A DNA stretch of 64,000 nucleotides from an uncultured Bacteroidales bacterium (GTDB lineage: Bacteria > Bacteroidota > Bacteroidia > Bacteroidales > Bacteroidaceae). The notes beneath the pieces are model-generated. The model was not told the DNA's origin. It saw only the letters and a list, made by a program, of their open reading frames with translations, and did no database searches. Positions 7,455 to 16,199 of this stretch are shown in pieces. Each line of letters starts with the position of its first letter. Positions within the stretch are counted from its first letter, which is position 1. The translations under genes and the position numbers were made by a program. Where the stretch lies: contig CADCIP010000001.1 in NCBI GenBank assembly GCA_902801485.1, positions 62,001 to 126,000 on the forward strand. Reading direction: 5' to 3'.

Positions 7455-8678
7455 ATGACAACAATTACCGTAGGAATTCTTTCTGCACCAGAGGTGCGGT
7501 TCTGCCTGGATACGCCTTATTATATTAATGGTACATCTGCAGAAGGCGAACAGATTGCCGTTGCCCAAGAGAATGGCATTCTGTGGCAAGGGCAACTATC
7601 CAATGAAATAACAGCACTCCCCAAAAGGGGGAGCGGGGAGGGGGCTTTCCGCCTTTACAATGTTACCATAGGCAAACAGTTTCATTGGGAACGGCAACAG
7701 GTACAGGTCTTTACCGGTTCGCTGCGTCTTATCTGGCATGAGGGACAGATTGTGGTCATCAACGAGCTGCCTCTCGAAGATTACCTAATCAGCGTTATCA
7801 GCAGCGAGATGAAAAACACCTGCTCGCTGGAGTTCCTGAAAGCTTCAGCAGTAATCAGTCGCAGTTGGCTATTGGCGCAACTCAAACAGAAGAAGGGCAA
7901 AGCACCCTCATGCCTGCAAACCGACGAGGAACTTATCCGTTGGTGGGATCGCGAGGACCACGACCTCTTTGATGTCTGTGCCGACGACCATTGCCAGCGC
8001 TATCAGGGAATCACTGTGGCCTGCAATCCCAATGTCCGACAGGCCGTTAACGAGACGTGCGGACAAGTGCTGATGGCTGACGGTGAGATTTGCGATGCCC
8101 GCTTTGGCAAGTGTTGTGGCGGTCAGACCAACGAGTTCCAGTACTGCTGGCAGAACATCCGAAAGTCCTACCTCAGCAGCGTTACCGATCCCTTCTGCAA
8201 CACCTCCGACCGCGAGGTACTCTCGCAGGTACTGAACGACTACGACCAGGAAACACAGAACTTCTACCGTTGGCAAGTACGTTTTACGCAAGACAGACTC
8301 AGAGAACTGATAGAACGCAACCTGGGGATGAAGTTCGGTGATATCCTACGCCTGGAACCTTTGGAAGCCGGTCCCGCCGGACATATTAGCCGTCTCCGCA
8401 TCGTAGGTTCCGAACGAACATATATAATAGGTAAGGAACTGCAGATCCGTAAGACGCTCAGCACCTCGCACCTGCTCAGCAGCGCCTTCACCGTCAGTTT
8501 GGAAGATATACAGAACAATGTGCCCCAAACCATCATCCTAAACGGAAAAGGTTGGGGACACGGAGTAGGTATGTGTCAAATAGGAGCTGCCGTTATGGGG
8601 CATCAGGGTTATTCGTACCAAGAAATCCTTCAGCACTATTATCCCGGAGCCTCGCTATTCCGCTACGATAGTTGTTAG
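7455..8678 (+). CDS. SpoIID/LytB domain protein
   Basis: 407 residues. The SpoIID family domain spans about 95-400, with EDYLISVISSEM, a central cysteine-containing segment (GKCCGGQTNEFQY) and the terminal GWGHGVGMCQIGA near 368. In Bacillus this domain is a lytic transglycosylase on amidase-denuded peptidoglycan (SpoIID) or an amidase enhancer (LytB). In non-sporulating Bacteroidota it is presumed to act on cell-wall glycan. No classical signal peptide is visible at the N-terminus. An in-frame palindromic element (7615-7650) adds ALPKRGSGEGAF in an early loop. The 3' end overlaps the convergent CotH gene by 24 nt. Confidence 0.85.
   Translation: MTTITVGILSAPEVRFCLDTPYYINGTSAEGEQIAVAQENGILWQGQLSNEITALPKRGSGEGAFRLYNVTIGKQFHWERQQVQVFTGSLRLIWHEGQIVVINELPLEDYLISVISSEMKNTCSLEFLKASAVISRSWLLAQLKQKKGKAPSCLQTDEELIRWWDREDHDLFDVCADDHCQRYQGITVACNPNVRQAVNETCGQVLMADGEICDARFGKCCGGQTNEFQYCWQNIRKSYLSSVTDPFCNTSDREVLSQVLNDYDQETQNFYRWQVRFTQDRLRELIERNLGMKFGDILRLEPLEAGPAGHISRLRIVGSERTYIIGKELQIRKTLSTSHLLSSAFTVSLEDIQNNVPQTIILNGKGWGHGVGMCQIGAAVMGHQGYSYQEILQHYYPGASLFRYDSC
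7615..7650 (+). repeat. GC-rich palindromic element, copy 5 (in frame)
   Basis: CACTCCCCAAAAGGGGGAG followed by CGGGGAGGGGGCTTTCC, in the 5' third of the SpoIID gene. Confidence 0.75.
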
Positions 8679-11600
8679 TTCCTGCAAGCTATCCAGCGTA
8701 TCACCAGTAAGGAGCGTGTATGTACTGCCCTTCTGAAGAAGAGGAGAAGAATAGACCATCGTCAGCGTAGGATAGGCTGGTGTCTCTATTACTGCCAACT
8801 CATTACCCTCGGCATCAGCAATCTTCACATACCTCTTCACGCCCTTGCTCTTGTTAAGACGGAACGAAGCCTGATTCGACTTGCTTTCCATCGGTCGTTC
8901 GCTCTTATAGCCTACGCCAATAACCGTTCCCCCATCGCAATAGAAGTGGTTTACATCATAAGCCGCCTCTGCTCCTTCTGGGCTGTAAGAACTAATGGTG
9001 CCGCCATAAACATGCAAGTCGCCCTTCGAGTCCAAACCATCGTTAGTAAGGCTCGTCGTAAAAGTGAAACCGCCGTTTACAGTTACCGAAGAGCCAGTCT
9101 TGATAGGGTCGTCGTAAGTTGCAATATAAATGTTTCCGTCATTGATAATTATCTTCTTTACACCAGCCAGACCAACAGCACCATGATGACCAATAGTCTT
9201 TATGAACATCTTTCCTCCATTAATCGTGATGTTCTGAGCCATTACTGCACGTGCGCCCAATTCCGGATCGGTAACGAAGCTTGCATCGGTAAGCGTTCCG
9301 CTTCCCGTCATCATGAAGTATAGGGCACCGTCCTCTATGGTCACATCTCCGGATGTACAGATACACTTCCCGTCAAACTCATCATTATAAAAATTCAGCG
9401 CGTATGGCGTATTGATGATTAAGTCGCAATTGGCCGTAATACTGCAAAGCATGGCACCTCCCTCAGTAGCAGCTATCTTACAGGGATTCTTACTGTCTAT
9501 GTTGATATGGCCTTTCTCGGAACGACCACTCACAAGAATCTCCACACCCTCCAGTTCTGTTGTAAAGCAAACAGCGGTACTGTCAACCGTTGCCGCAATA
9601 CCTTCCAAGTTTCCGTTTACATAAACTTCCTGCCCATCGAAAGTTACCTGGATGGTACGATTAACATTGAACAGTGAACGATGAACATTGAATGATGGAC
9701 ATTGAACATTCACGGGTACATAGCGGGTGTCGAAATCAAAGTAGTGCTTCAGACTGTCTGGAATAAAGGCAGGGGAAGTATAAATATCCTTATGCTTTGC
9801 CTTAACCTCTTTTATATCAGCAATGTGATGCTGTCGTTCTTCATCCTCGCGAACTATAGTCATCACGCTGTCATTATAGTTGATATTGATAATGTCGTCG
9901 GCTTTTTCCTGCAGAACATTACCAGGCAAGGTGACGGTATTATCCTCGTGAGTAGATATCACATCGTTTCCTATCACATAAAGGGCATCTGGGGTAATAT
10001 CCTTCTCATACTGAGCTTCATTATACTCGTCATGAGTCCAGGATGCCGAAGCCATTTCCTTGTTAAAGACATCATAGTTATTCTTCAGGAAGGTCATCAT
10101 GTACTCAACTTCCTCCTGAGGTGTATTAGCAATTTTCTTGCTATTCTTGTAAGTCGACAGCCAACGGGCTTTCTCACGTTCCCACGCACCTGATGTGCTA
10201 AACAGATTGGCATACTTCTCCATGATAGCCCTGATGTTATCCAACGACAGCTGGTGGGTTGAGAGGTATTGCCAACGATTGTTCATCTTCGTGGCAAAGT
10301 CATCTGGTCGCAGCGTTTTCGACTTAAACCGGTGTATCAGATTATGGTATCCCAGTTTCTCGCCCCAAGCCATCTGCTTAGGATCATCACCCGTTTCGTC
10401 ACCTCCGGCATATCGACCAATAGAACCATCCAAGTCCCAAAGGGTAAACAGGAATTTTGCCTCCTTATCCCAATTCCTCACACTCAGATAGTAGTTCTTC
10501 TTCTGGTTGTCCAGGAGCTGGAAAGCTTGAATAAAAAGAATGAAGTCAATGACATTCTGGTCATACATCTTGCTTGTGTAACTGGCACTGAATTCTTTCT
10601 GGCCTACATTCAGGAAGTCGATAATATCGCAAATAGGATCAAAGAATGCCTGTCTGATATCGTCATCAGGATACTTCTGCTCCCAGGCGAAGGCCTTCTT
10701 CGATTCTATATAAGGCCATAGGAAAGAGTCGTTGGTCGGTCGTTCTGTATATTTCGAAAGATATGTCTCGCTGCTTTCCCAGTTGGCTTTCCACAACAGT
10801 CCCCTCTTCACCTCAGGTTCTGTCTCTGTAGCTTCTTTTGTTTTTTTCAGGTTCAGCTTCTTGCGGTCTATCTTGTCCGTGAAGCACATCAGGCCATAAT
10901 ACGCTCCATTTACGAAGACCTCCACAAACTCGCCCTGCGTTCCGTTACCCTGATATTTATTATCCTTGTCGTATGGCAGGTCATCCACGCTAGTCCACAG
11001 ATCCATCATCACGCGGTTACGCATACGGCTATAATCGGTGTATTCTGCAGCTAAGATCCAATCATCATCTTTTCTGTAGCCCAATAGATGAATATCCTGA
11101 CTCTCGCCATCTTTCACCAGTTCCAGGTTAAAGCTCTTCTTGGCCTTACTACCCGATGTGGCACCTCTGAGTCGTGTTCGTATTTCCGAATTGAAACAAG
11201 CCATCCCCACCATATCCAGATCTTTCTGCTTTGTTCTGCATCGGGCATCTATGACACTCATATAACCAGCGTACTTCTTAGTGTGGTTTTCGTCACCTTT
11301 TGTTATGGAGTAGTTGGCCGACATCTCATCCAGCGGACAGTCTAACACCACAAAAGGCAAGGTACTTACTACGAGTTTCCATTGTTTGCTCTCGCCATCT
11401 GTAATGGCCAGTGTATTAGTAGCGTTAGCTGTCCAGTCAGCAAGTTCCAGATTGCCACGCTTGCCATTTTCCAATGGGGTATCGTTAAGGCTGACGCTGC
11501 TATACAGACTCTCATCCCAGCGCAATGTACCCTTTAGGGAACAATCAAAACGAGGCTCAATGGTAGCAAAAATACTATTGGCAGCTGTGTCAGCTACTAA

Positions 11601-11714
11601 GGGTACTTCATTCAACCAAAGTCCGCAACTGCGTTGTGCCTTGAGTTCATTGAACATTGAGCATTGAACATTGAACACTATCAGGACTAAGAGGAAATAT
11701 ATAAGTCTTTTCAT
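8655..11714 (-). CDS. CotH kinase family protein with carbohydrate-binding (DUF4353) C-terminus
   Basis: 1019 residues from ATG 11714; a start 5 codons earlier is possible. A signal peptide covers residues 1-27 (FLLVLIVFNVQCSMFNELKAQ region). The CotH domain spans about 150-500, with KKSFNLEL, the YYGLMCFTDKIDRKKL loop and WDLDGSIGRYAGG near 425, the acidic metal/ATP site of CotH protein kinases. The C-terminal half (about 690-960) is repetitive and Gly/Asn-rich with GALYFMMTGSGT-type turns, as in DUF4353 carbohydrate-binding domains. A heptanucleotide array inserts a VQCPSFNVHRSLFNVN stretch near 675-690, between the two parts. It is probably surface or periplasmic. It forms a minus-strand cluster with the next two genes. 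Confidence 0.85.
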   Translation of the reverse strand: MKRLIYFLLVLIVFNVQCSMFNELKAQRSCGLWLNEVPLVADTAANSIFATIEPRFDCSLKGTLRWDESLYSSVSLNDTPLENGKRGNLELADWTANATNTLAITDGESKQWKLVVSTLPFVVLDCPLDEMSANYSITKGDENHTKKYAGYMSVIDARCRTKQKDLDMVGMACFNSEIRTRLRGATSGSKAKKSFNLELVKDGESQDIHLLGYRKDDDWILAAEYTDYSRMRNRVMMDLWTSVDDLPYDKDNKYQGNGTQGEFVEVFVNGAYYGLMCFTDKIDRKKLNLKKTKEATETEPEVKRGLLWKANWESSETYLSKYTERPTNDSFLWPYIESKKAFAWEQKYPDDDIRQAFFDPICDIIDFLNVGQKEFSASYTSKMYDQNVIDFILFIQAFQLLDNQKKNYYLSVRNWDKEAKFLFTLWDLDGSIGRYAGGDETGDDPKQMAWGEKLGYHNLIHRFKSKTLRPDDFATKMNNRWQYLSTHQLSLDNIRAIMEKYANLFSTSGAWEREKARWLSTYKNSKKIANTPQEEVEYMMTFLKNNYDVFNKEMASASWTHDEYNEAQYEKDITPDALYVIGNDVISTHEDNTVTLPGNVLQEKADDIININYNDSVMTIVREDEERQHHIADIKEVKAKHKDIYTSPAFIPDSLKHYFDFDTRYVPVNVQCPSFNVHRSLFNVNRTIQVTFDGQEVYVNGNLEGIAATVDSTAVCFTTELEGVEILVSGRSEKGHINIDSKNPCKIAATEGGAMLCSITANCDLIINTPYALNFYNDEFDGKCICTSGDVTIEDGALYFMMTGSGTLTDASFVTDPELGARAVMAQNITINGGKMFIKTIGHHGAVGLAGVKKIIINDGNIYIATYDDPIKTGSSVTVNGGFTFTTSLTNDGLDSKGDLHVYGGTISSYSPEGAEAAYDVNHFYCDGGTVIGVGYKSERPMESKSNQASFRLNKSKGVKRYVKIADAEGNELAVIETPAYPTLTMVYSSPLLQKGSTYTLLTGDTLDSLQELTTIVAE
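9660..9708 (-). repeat. Heptanucleotide array, 7 units, in frame in the cotH-like gene
   Basis: ATTAACA TTGAACA GTGAACG ATGAACA TTGAATG ATGGACA TTGAACA on the plus strand. It encodes the linker between the kinase and carbohydrate-binding parts. Confidence 0.8.
11645..11679 (-). repeat. Heptanucleotide array, 5 units, in a signal peptide
   Basis: GTTCATT GAACATT GAGCATT GAACATT GAACACT (plus strand). It encodes FNVQCSMFNE in the signal peptide of the CotH protein. Confidence 0.8.
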
Positions 11715-11721
11715 ATTTTCA

Positions 11722-11756
11722 CTTTTCATTCTTCACGCTTCATTCTTCATTCTTCA
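11722..11756. repeat. Heptanucleotide array, 5 units
   Basis: CTTTTCA TTCTTCA CGCTTCA TTCTTCA TTCTTCA. It fills the gap between the two genes and touches the stop codon of the upstream gene. Confidence 0.75.
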
Positions 11757-13697
11757 CTTAAAACTCCCCAATGTAGTTGATATCCCTTCTGCCGTGAAGT
11801 CATACTCTACTACAGGAGTATCGTCGAATGATTTTTCGTAACTCAATATCTTGTAACGGTTCCCCACAGTAATGTCGCCGTTGGAGAAGAGAACACAAAT
11901 AATATTGTAAATATCCGGCGTGGGAATTGCCCTAATGATGTTGCCCTCGGCATCGGCTAAAGCCAAGCCGCTCACATGCTTCTTCACATAGCACAACACA
12001 TTGGCCAAAGCACTCGACGAAAATGGCTGACAGTTACGGGCGCCCAGCGCTACAATCTCGCCACCCATCACCTTAAATGTCTTTCCGTCAGTGTCCATTC
12101 CCATCTGAGCAACGTCCCCACCTATGGTATATAGCAAACCATCGTTCAGGAACAGAAAGCTTACGTCGAAACCATCGTTTTCTGTACTGCAAATCAGAAT
12201 ATCACCGCCGTTGATGTTACAGCCCTCTGCATTCATGCCATCATCCACGCAATAGGTACGAACCTTTCCACCATTGATGTCGATAGTCTTCTTGGATTCT
12301 ATACCCTCGGCAGCAGCTCCGCCAGAACATCTTATATATATACTGCCTGAGTTAATAGTCATTTTGCCTACAGATTTCATACCCTTAGGCGAAGCAGCAG
12401 CCTCTGCTTTTTCTCCATGAGCATCCTCATGCTTTACCTCCGGAACACGTTTTCCACCAGTGCGTACATAAATGTCTGCATTGGCAACGGTAAGTGTGCC
12501 GTTAAATTTATTCTTGTTATTGACTATCTCCAGATTGCCTGCACTGATGCCTTTACCACCGTCGCCGGTTGAGAGGCAGCAGATTTCTCCTCCTGAGATA
12601 TTCATATCCCAGTTACTCTTCACGGCGCAACAGGAGCTATAGTCCTGCTCACCGTCATCCCAGATGGCATTGCCCGTAGTAATAGCCTTAATCACACCGC
12701 CTGTTACGGTTAGCAACGAGTCGGAAGAAAGCCCCTTCCCTGCATCGCCATCTACAAATGTTCGCAGTACGCCACCACCTATAATAATATTGTCCTTTCC
12801 ATAAACCGCCTTTCCCTTTTGGGCGTGTGCATTAACATGAACAAAACCACCCAACTGATGTATATAGTCATCCGAGGCAATACCACATTTCTTATTGCCG
12901 TTTACGAATAATTGTCCCTCACCCGAGATACATATCTTACCCTCGGCAAAGATACAGCCTCGCTGGTCCTCGCCGCTTACCTTGGTGTACGAAGTGCCAT
13001 CGGTAAGAATATTCACGGTGTTGGGAGCAAGGTCGATAAACAGACGCTTCTTCAACTGACTGTTGATGACAGACCCTTGCGGGTTAGTCAGTTCCACCCC
13101 ATTAAGCACTACGCAAGCCTTCCTCTCGCTGTACAATTTGAAACATGCATCGTTACTGCCACCAGAGATAACATATTTCACTTCTGCGGCAGAGGTTTCT
13201 ATTGTCAGATGCGCTCCTTCTTTCTTTATGCCGATGGAGTCCGTATCGCCCGTTACGTTTACATCCGTACCTTCATAAATAATATACACCGTTTTACTCC
13301 AAGTGCTGTGTTCCAGAAAATCATCATAGAACTTACTCTTCACATCTGTAATCTCTGACTCGGCTGTAACACGTTCCTTATCTGCTTCCTCAAAAGCTAT
13401 ATCGTAGTCAAAGTCGGCCAGATATCTTTCCGGCATCACTTTGGCACGCCAAAAGTCTTTCTCTTTGAAACTCATCAGGCCTGTACTTTGCACATTGAAC
13501 GTTGCACATTGAACGTTATTCCCGCTCCAGACCATCATAGAGTCTGTTCCGTATTCTATCTTGTCAACGTTATTGATAATGCGTGTCCTGCCTGACTCAT
13601 TGATATAGACGTTCGGCTGCGCCTTGATTTCATTGAACATTGAACAATGAACAATGAACATTATCAAGGCTAGGAAGGTATATAAGTGCCTTTTCAT
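11754..13697 (-). CDS. Secreted carbohydrate-binding (DUF4353-like) repeat protein
   Basis: 647 residues from ATG 13697 (MKRHLYTF), with a signal peptide to about residue 28 (IVHCSMFNEIKAQ). After a unique region (30-140), residues about 140-600 are rungs of Gly-Asn turns (GGVLRTFVDGDAGKGLSSDS, GGEICCLSTGDGGKGISAGN, SGGAAAEGIESKKTIDINGG). This is a right-handed solenoid pattern as in DUF4353/DUF4886-like carbohydrate-binding proteins, the same type as the C-terminus of the neighbouring CotH protein. Similar signal peptides, both built on GAACATT heptamers, suggest a shared origin of the two genes' 5' ends. Probably surface-exposed and functioning with the CotH kinase (inference). Confidence 0.75.
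   Translation of the reverse strand: MKRHLYTFLALIMFIVHCSMFNEIKAQPNVYINESGRTRIINNVDKIEYGTDSMMVWSGNNVQCATFNVQSTGLMSFKEKDFWRAKVMPERYLADFDYDIAFEEADKERVTAESEITDVKSKFYDDFLEHSTWSKTVYIIYEGTDVNVTGDTDSIGIKKEGAHLTIETSAAEVKYVISGGSNDACFKLYSERKACVVLNGVELTNPQGSVINSQLKKRLFIDLAPNTVNILTDGTSYTKVSGEDQRGCIFAEGKICISGEGQLFVNGNKKCGIASDDYIHQLGGFVHVNAHAQKGKAVYGKDNIIIGGGVLRTFVDGDAGKGLSSDSLLTVTGGVIKAITTGNAIWDDGEQDYSSCCAVKSNWDMNISGGEICCLSTGDGGKGISAGNLEIVNNKNKFNGTLTVANADIYVRTGGKRVPEVKHEDAHGEKAEAAASPKGMKSVGKMTINSGSIYIRCSGGAAAEGIESKKTIDINGGKVRTYCVDDGMNAEGCNINGGDILICSTENDGFDVSFLFLNDGLLYTIGGDVAQMGMDTDGKTFKVMGGEIVALGARNCQPFSSSALANVLCYVKKHVSGLALADAEGNIIRAIPTPDIYNIICVLFSNGDITVGNRYKILSYEKSFDDTPVVEYDFTAEGISTTLGSFK
13483..13517 (-). 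repeat. Heptanucleotide array, 5 units, in frame
   Basis: GTACTTT GCACATT GAACGTT GCACATT GAACGTT; encodes NNVQCATFNVQST in the repeat protein. Confidence 0.8.
13628..13662 (-). repeat. Heptanucleotide array, 5 units, in a signal peptide
   Basis: TTTCATT GAACATT GAACAAT GAACAAT GAACATT; encodes the h/c-region of the signal peptide of the solenoid protein. Confidence 0.8.
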
Positions 13698-13712
13698 TTC
13701 TACCGCCAAAAG

Positions 13713-14222
13713 CTATCGTCCTACACTAAACTTAACACAACTATCACCTACCTTTAGCAGATAAGTTCCCTTGGCTAGCTTGTTAACGCTGAACATTGCC
13801 ACTTCGCTCGCGCTTTCAGCTTGCGACCCCTTCGGCGTTGAACATTGAACATTGAACATCAGGCGGCCATTCGTGTCATAAACAGCTGCATCCTTGACAT
13901 TTTTTCCTACAACGGTAATCCGCCCTTCCTCAATCATAATCCGAGGCTTCTCTGACTTTACCTTGTCTATATCATCTATTTCGTCCTGATCCGGTTGGTC
14001 TGAGAATTTCCACGACTCAACACTGGAAAAACTCCACTGCCCTACTTCGCCTGCAAGGGAAGTCAGCGTAATGGTCTTCTCGCCAAACAGCATCTGCGGT
14101 TCCTTGGCAAGGCTACAAACTATTTCTGTGCCGTCTGTCAGATTTACAACTAACGAACGGCCAAAACTTGGCAAAACTCCCAGCATTGCAATCATCAGGG
14201 CTGACAATACCTTCTTTCTCAT
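13713..14222 (-). CDS. Small secreted protein with T9SS-type C-terminal sorting-like domain
   Basis: 169 residues from ATG 14222 (MRKKVLSALMIAMLGVLPSF signal peptide); an upstream ATG at 14276 is less likely. The N-terminal domain (VVNLTDGTEIVCSL..) is a short beta-rich domain common in Bacteroidales secreted proteins. The C-terminus (AAVYDTNGRLMFNV ... KLAKGTYLLKVGDSCVKFSV) resembles the type A sorting domain of the type IX secretion system, or a related Fn3-like cap. An insertion of heptamers (13837-13857) plus SKGSQAESA lies inside the sorting-like domain. It sits 15 nt upstream of the solenoid gene, so the three genes 14222 to 8655 are probably one transcript. Confidence 0.65.
   Translation of the reverse strand: MRKKVLSALMIAMLGVLPSFGRSLVVNLTDGTEIVCSLAKEPQMLFGEKTITLTSLAGEVGQWSFSSVESWKFSDQPDQDEIDDIDKVKSEKPRIMIEEGRITVVGKNVKDAAVYDTNGRLMFNVQCSTPKGSQAESASEVAMFSVNKLAKGTYLLKVGDSCVKFSVGR
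13837..13857 (-). repeat. Heptanucleotide array, 3 units
   Basis: GTTGAAC ATTGAAC ATTGAAC, in frame; encodes MFNVQCS. Confidence 0.65.
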
Positions 14223-14332
14223 AGCAAATACTCCCAAAACTTTATACCTTATCATATTATGGCCGCAAAGATACAACTTTTTCTTCTTTAAACGACATAG
14301 TATAGGCGTAAAAACATCCTTTTCAGGCGATT

Positions 14333-16063
14333 TTAGCGAATCAAGTCATCCCTCAACGTCCATCGTATTGAGTTCTCAAGCATGGTAATGAAATCCGGAC
14401 TTTGGAAGAGCAACTTGCTGTGTCCAAACTGGAAATACACATTGCGAGTCGGCTTCGCAGGATTAACCCACACCACAGGATGGTCACCCATTTTGATGTC
14501 GGTCTTGGTGGTATAACTGGCCTCATCCACATGGGCCAGTACATGCACATTGGGGCGAGGATTCTGCTCGTAGGTGTACCACTCGTCATCCTGAATAACG
14601 AAGGTGCCCTTTACGCCCTTCATAACGGGATGCTGGCAGTCCTCGACCTGCACAGTGCCGTCGCACTTCTCAGCAATATAATTCTTGTAGCGAATCTTAC
14701 CCAGGAAATCCGAGAACCACGCCCACATGGGGTAACCGTCGAACTCACCCAAAAGGCTGGCATGATGGAAACCAATGTAGCCGCCCTGACTTCGGTCTAT
14801 ATACTGCTGCATATCGTCTTGGGCCTCGCTGCTCCATGCGTATGGCGGATAGTTAAGTTGCAAAATAAGGTGATAGGTCTGAATCTCATCTTTCTTAATT
14901 TCCTTGGCTGAATTCAACACCGTCAGTTCCATATTGAAACGTTCCCTGTTGTCTTCCAGCCACTTCAGACCAGTTGAGGTAAAGCCTTCATGCAGTCCGC
15001 CCCGTTCAGCCAAAACCAACACACGACGAGGTGCTTCCGTTCCTTTCTTGTTTTTTAGAAGACTCAGGTAGAGCGTACGCCTTTCGTCGCCCTGCGGCGT
15101 ATCACTGGCATAGTCCCAATACATACCGCCACGCAGATGGTTGTCAAGGATGAACTGACACTTCTCGCTGAGAGAACGGGCATTCTCGTAGCCCCAGACA
15201 AATTTACCCTCTTTATCTGATATGTATGGGAAGCGACCTTCTTCGTCCCATAGGTGCTGATAGCCCTCGGGCAAACGACCTGTACGGCGGAACATCCTCA
15301 CACCTTCATCATCATTTCTTCCCTTGCCGTAGAAAGGCACACCCATGACAAGTTTCTCGCGTGGCACACCAGCCTTCAAGTGAGCCTCTACAGCCTTAGA
15401 AGAAGTGCAATATCCTGCATGTACTGAGGGGAAGAGTGAGGCATGATGTCCTCTCTGGCCTCCCATATCGTAAGCCATTACATTTACGAAGTCCATATAG
15501 GACACACAAGAACGAAAATCGATGTAGTCTGCTGTACTCACCGTGGCAGCAGTAAGCAGTTTCTGTTTGCCCAAGACCTTCCTCAGGTCACGCATAAGTA
15601 ATGTGAAATTCTCTGTATCTTGGGGCGATGAAGAGATTTTGGCCTGACTCTGCGTAGGATATTCCCAGTCGATGTCTATGCCATCCAGCCCGAACTCTTC
15701 CACCACTCTCTTGCAGTCTTTGGCAAAAGCCATCCGGTTTTCTGTGGTAGCAGCCATCTCGCTGAACCTACCGCTACCCCATCCGCCCACACTGAGCATT
15801 ACCTTCAGGGCTGGATTCTTGGCCTTCAGACCCACTATCATACGCAGGCGGTCGGGGTTATCGATGCGCACACCGTTGAAGGTATCGTTCACATGCCCGA
15901 AAGCATAATTTATATGAGTCATCGTTAAGGGGTCAGGGACCTCGTTAGTCCACGAAGTCACGTATGCCACTATTACCGTCTCGTCTGCCTTCTTTTTACC
16001 GAATGCTGTGGCAGTCAGCATCAGAATGGCCAAAACAGCCAGAATTCTCATGTTTTGCTTCAT
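14333..16063 (-). CDS. GH18 chitinase-like glycosidase fused to a ThuA domain
   Basis: 576 residues from ATG 16063 (MKQNMRILAVLAILMLTATAFG signal peptide); the frame opens at 16078. Residues about 28-340 are a GH18 TIM barrel: VMLSVGGWGSG and the catalytic DGIDIDWEYP near 125-134 (DxxDxDxE, E is the acid). This places it with chitinases or endo-beta-N-acetylglucosaminidases acting by substrate-assisted catalysis. Residues about 350-570 are a ThuA/trehalose-utilisation-type domain (RVLVLAERGGLHEGF, GYIGFHHA, HPVMKGV), often paired with carbohydrate-active enzymes. The fusion is secreted or periplasmic. The substrate could be chitin or N-glycans; the sequence does not decide. Confidence 0.85.
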   Translation of the reverse strand: MKQNMRILAVLAILMLTATAFGKKKADETVIVAYVTSWTNEVPDPLTMTHINYAFGHVNDTFNGVRIDNPDRLRMIVGLKAKNPALKVMLSVGGWGSGRFSEMAATTENRMAFAKDCKRVVEEFGLDGIDIDWEYPTQSQAKISSSPQDTENFTLLMRDLRKVLGKQKLLTAATVSTADYIDFRSCVSYMDFVNVMAYDMGGQRGHHASLFPSVHAGYCTSSKAVEAHLKAGVPREKLVMGVPFYGKGRNDDEGVRMFRRTGRLPEGYQHLWDEEGRFPYISDKEGKFVWGYENARSLSEKCQFILDNHLRGGMYWDYASDTPQGDERRTLYLSLLKNKKGTEAPRRVLVLAERGGLHEGFTSTGLKWLEDNRERFNMELTVLNSAKEIKKDEIQTYHLILQLNYPPYAWSSEAQDDMQQYIDRSQGGYIGFHHASLLGEFDGYPMWAWFSDFLGKIRYKNYIAEKCDGTVQVEDCQHPVMKGVKGTFVIQDDEWYTYEQNPRPNVHVLAHVDEASYTTKTDIKMGDHPVVWVNPAKPTRNVYFQFGHSKLLFQSPDFITMLENSIRWTLRDDLIR

Positions 16064-16199
16064 TTTTATAAATTTCAATAGGTTATATGCTGCGAATGTG
16101 GGTAATCTCAGTCTGTCTTTTTGTCAATATCAACTGCAAAATTACATTATTTTGATGATACAGACAAGAAAATGAAGCCAAATTCTTCCCTTCTGTCCC

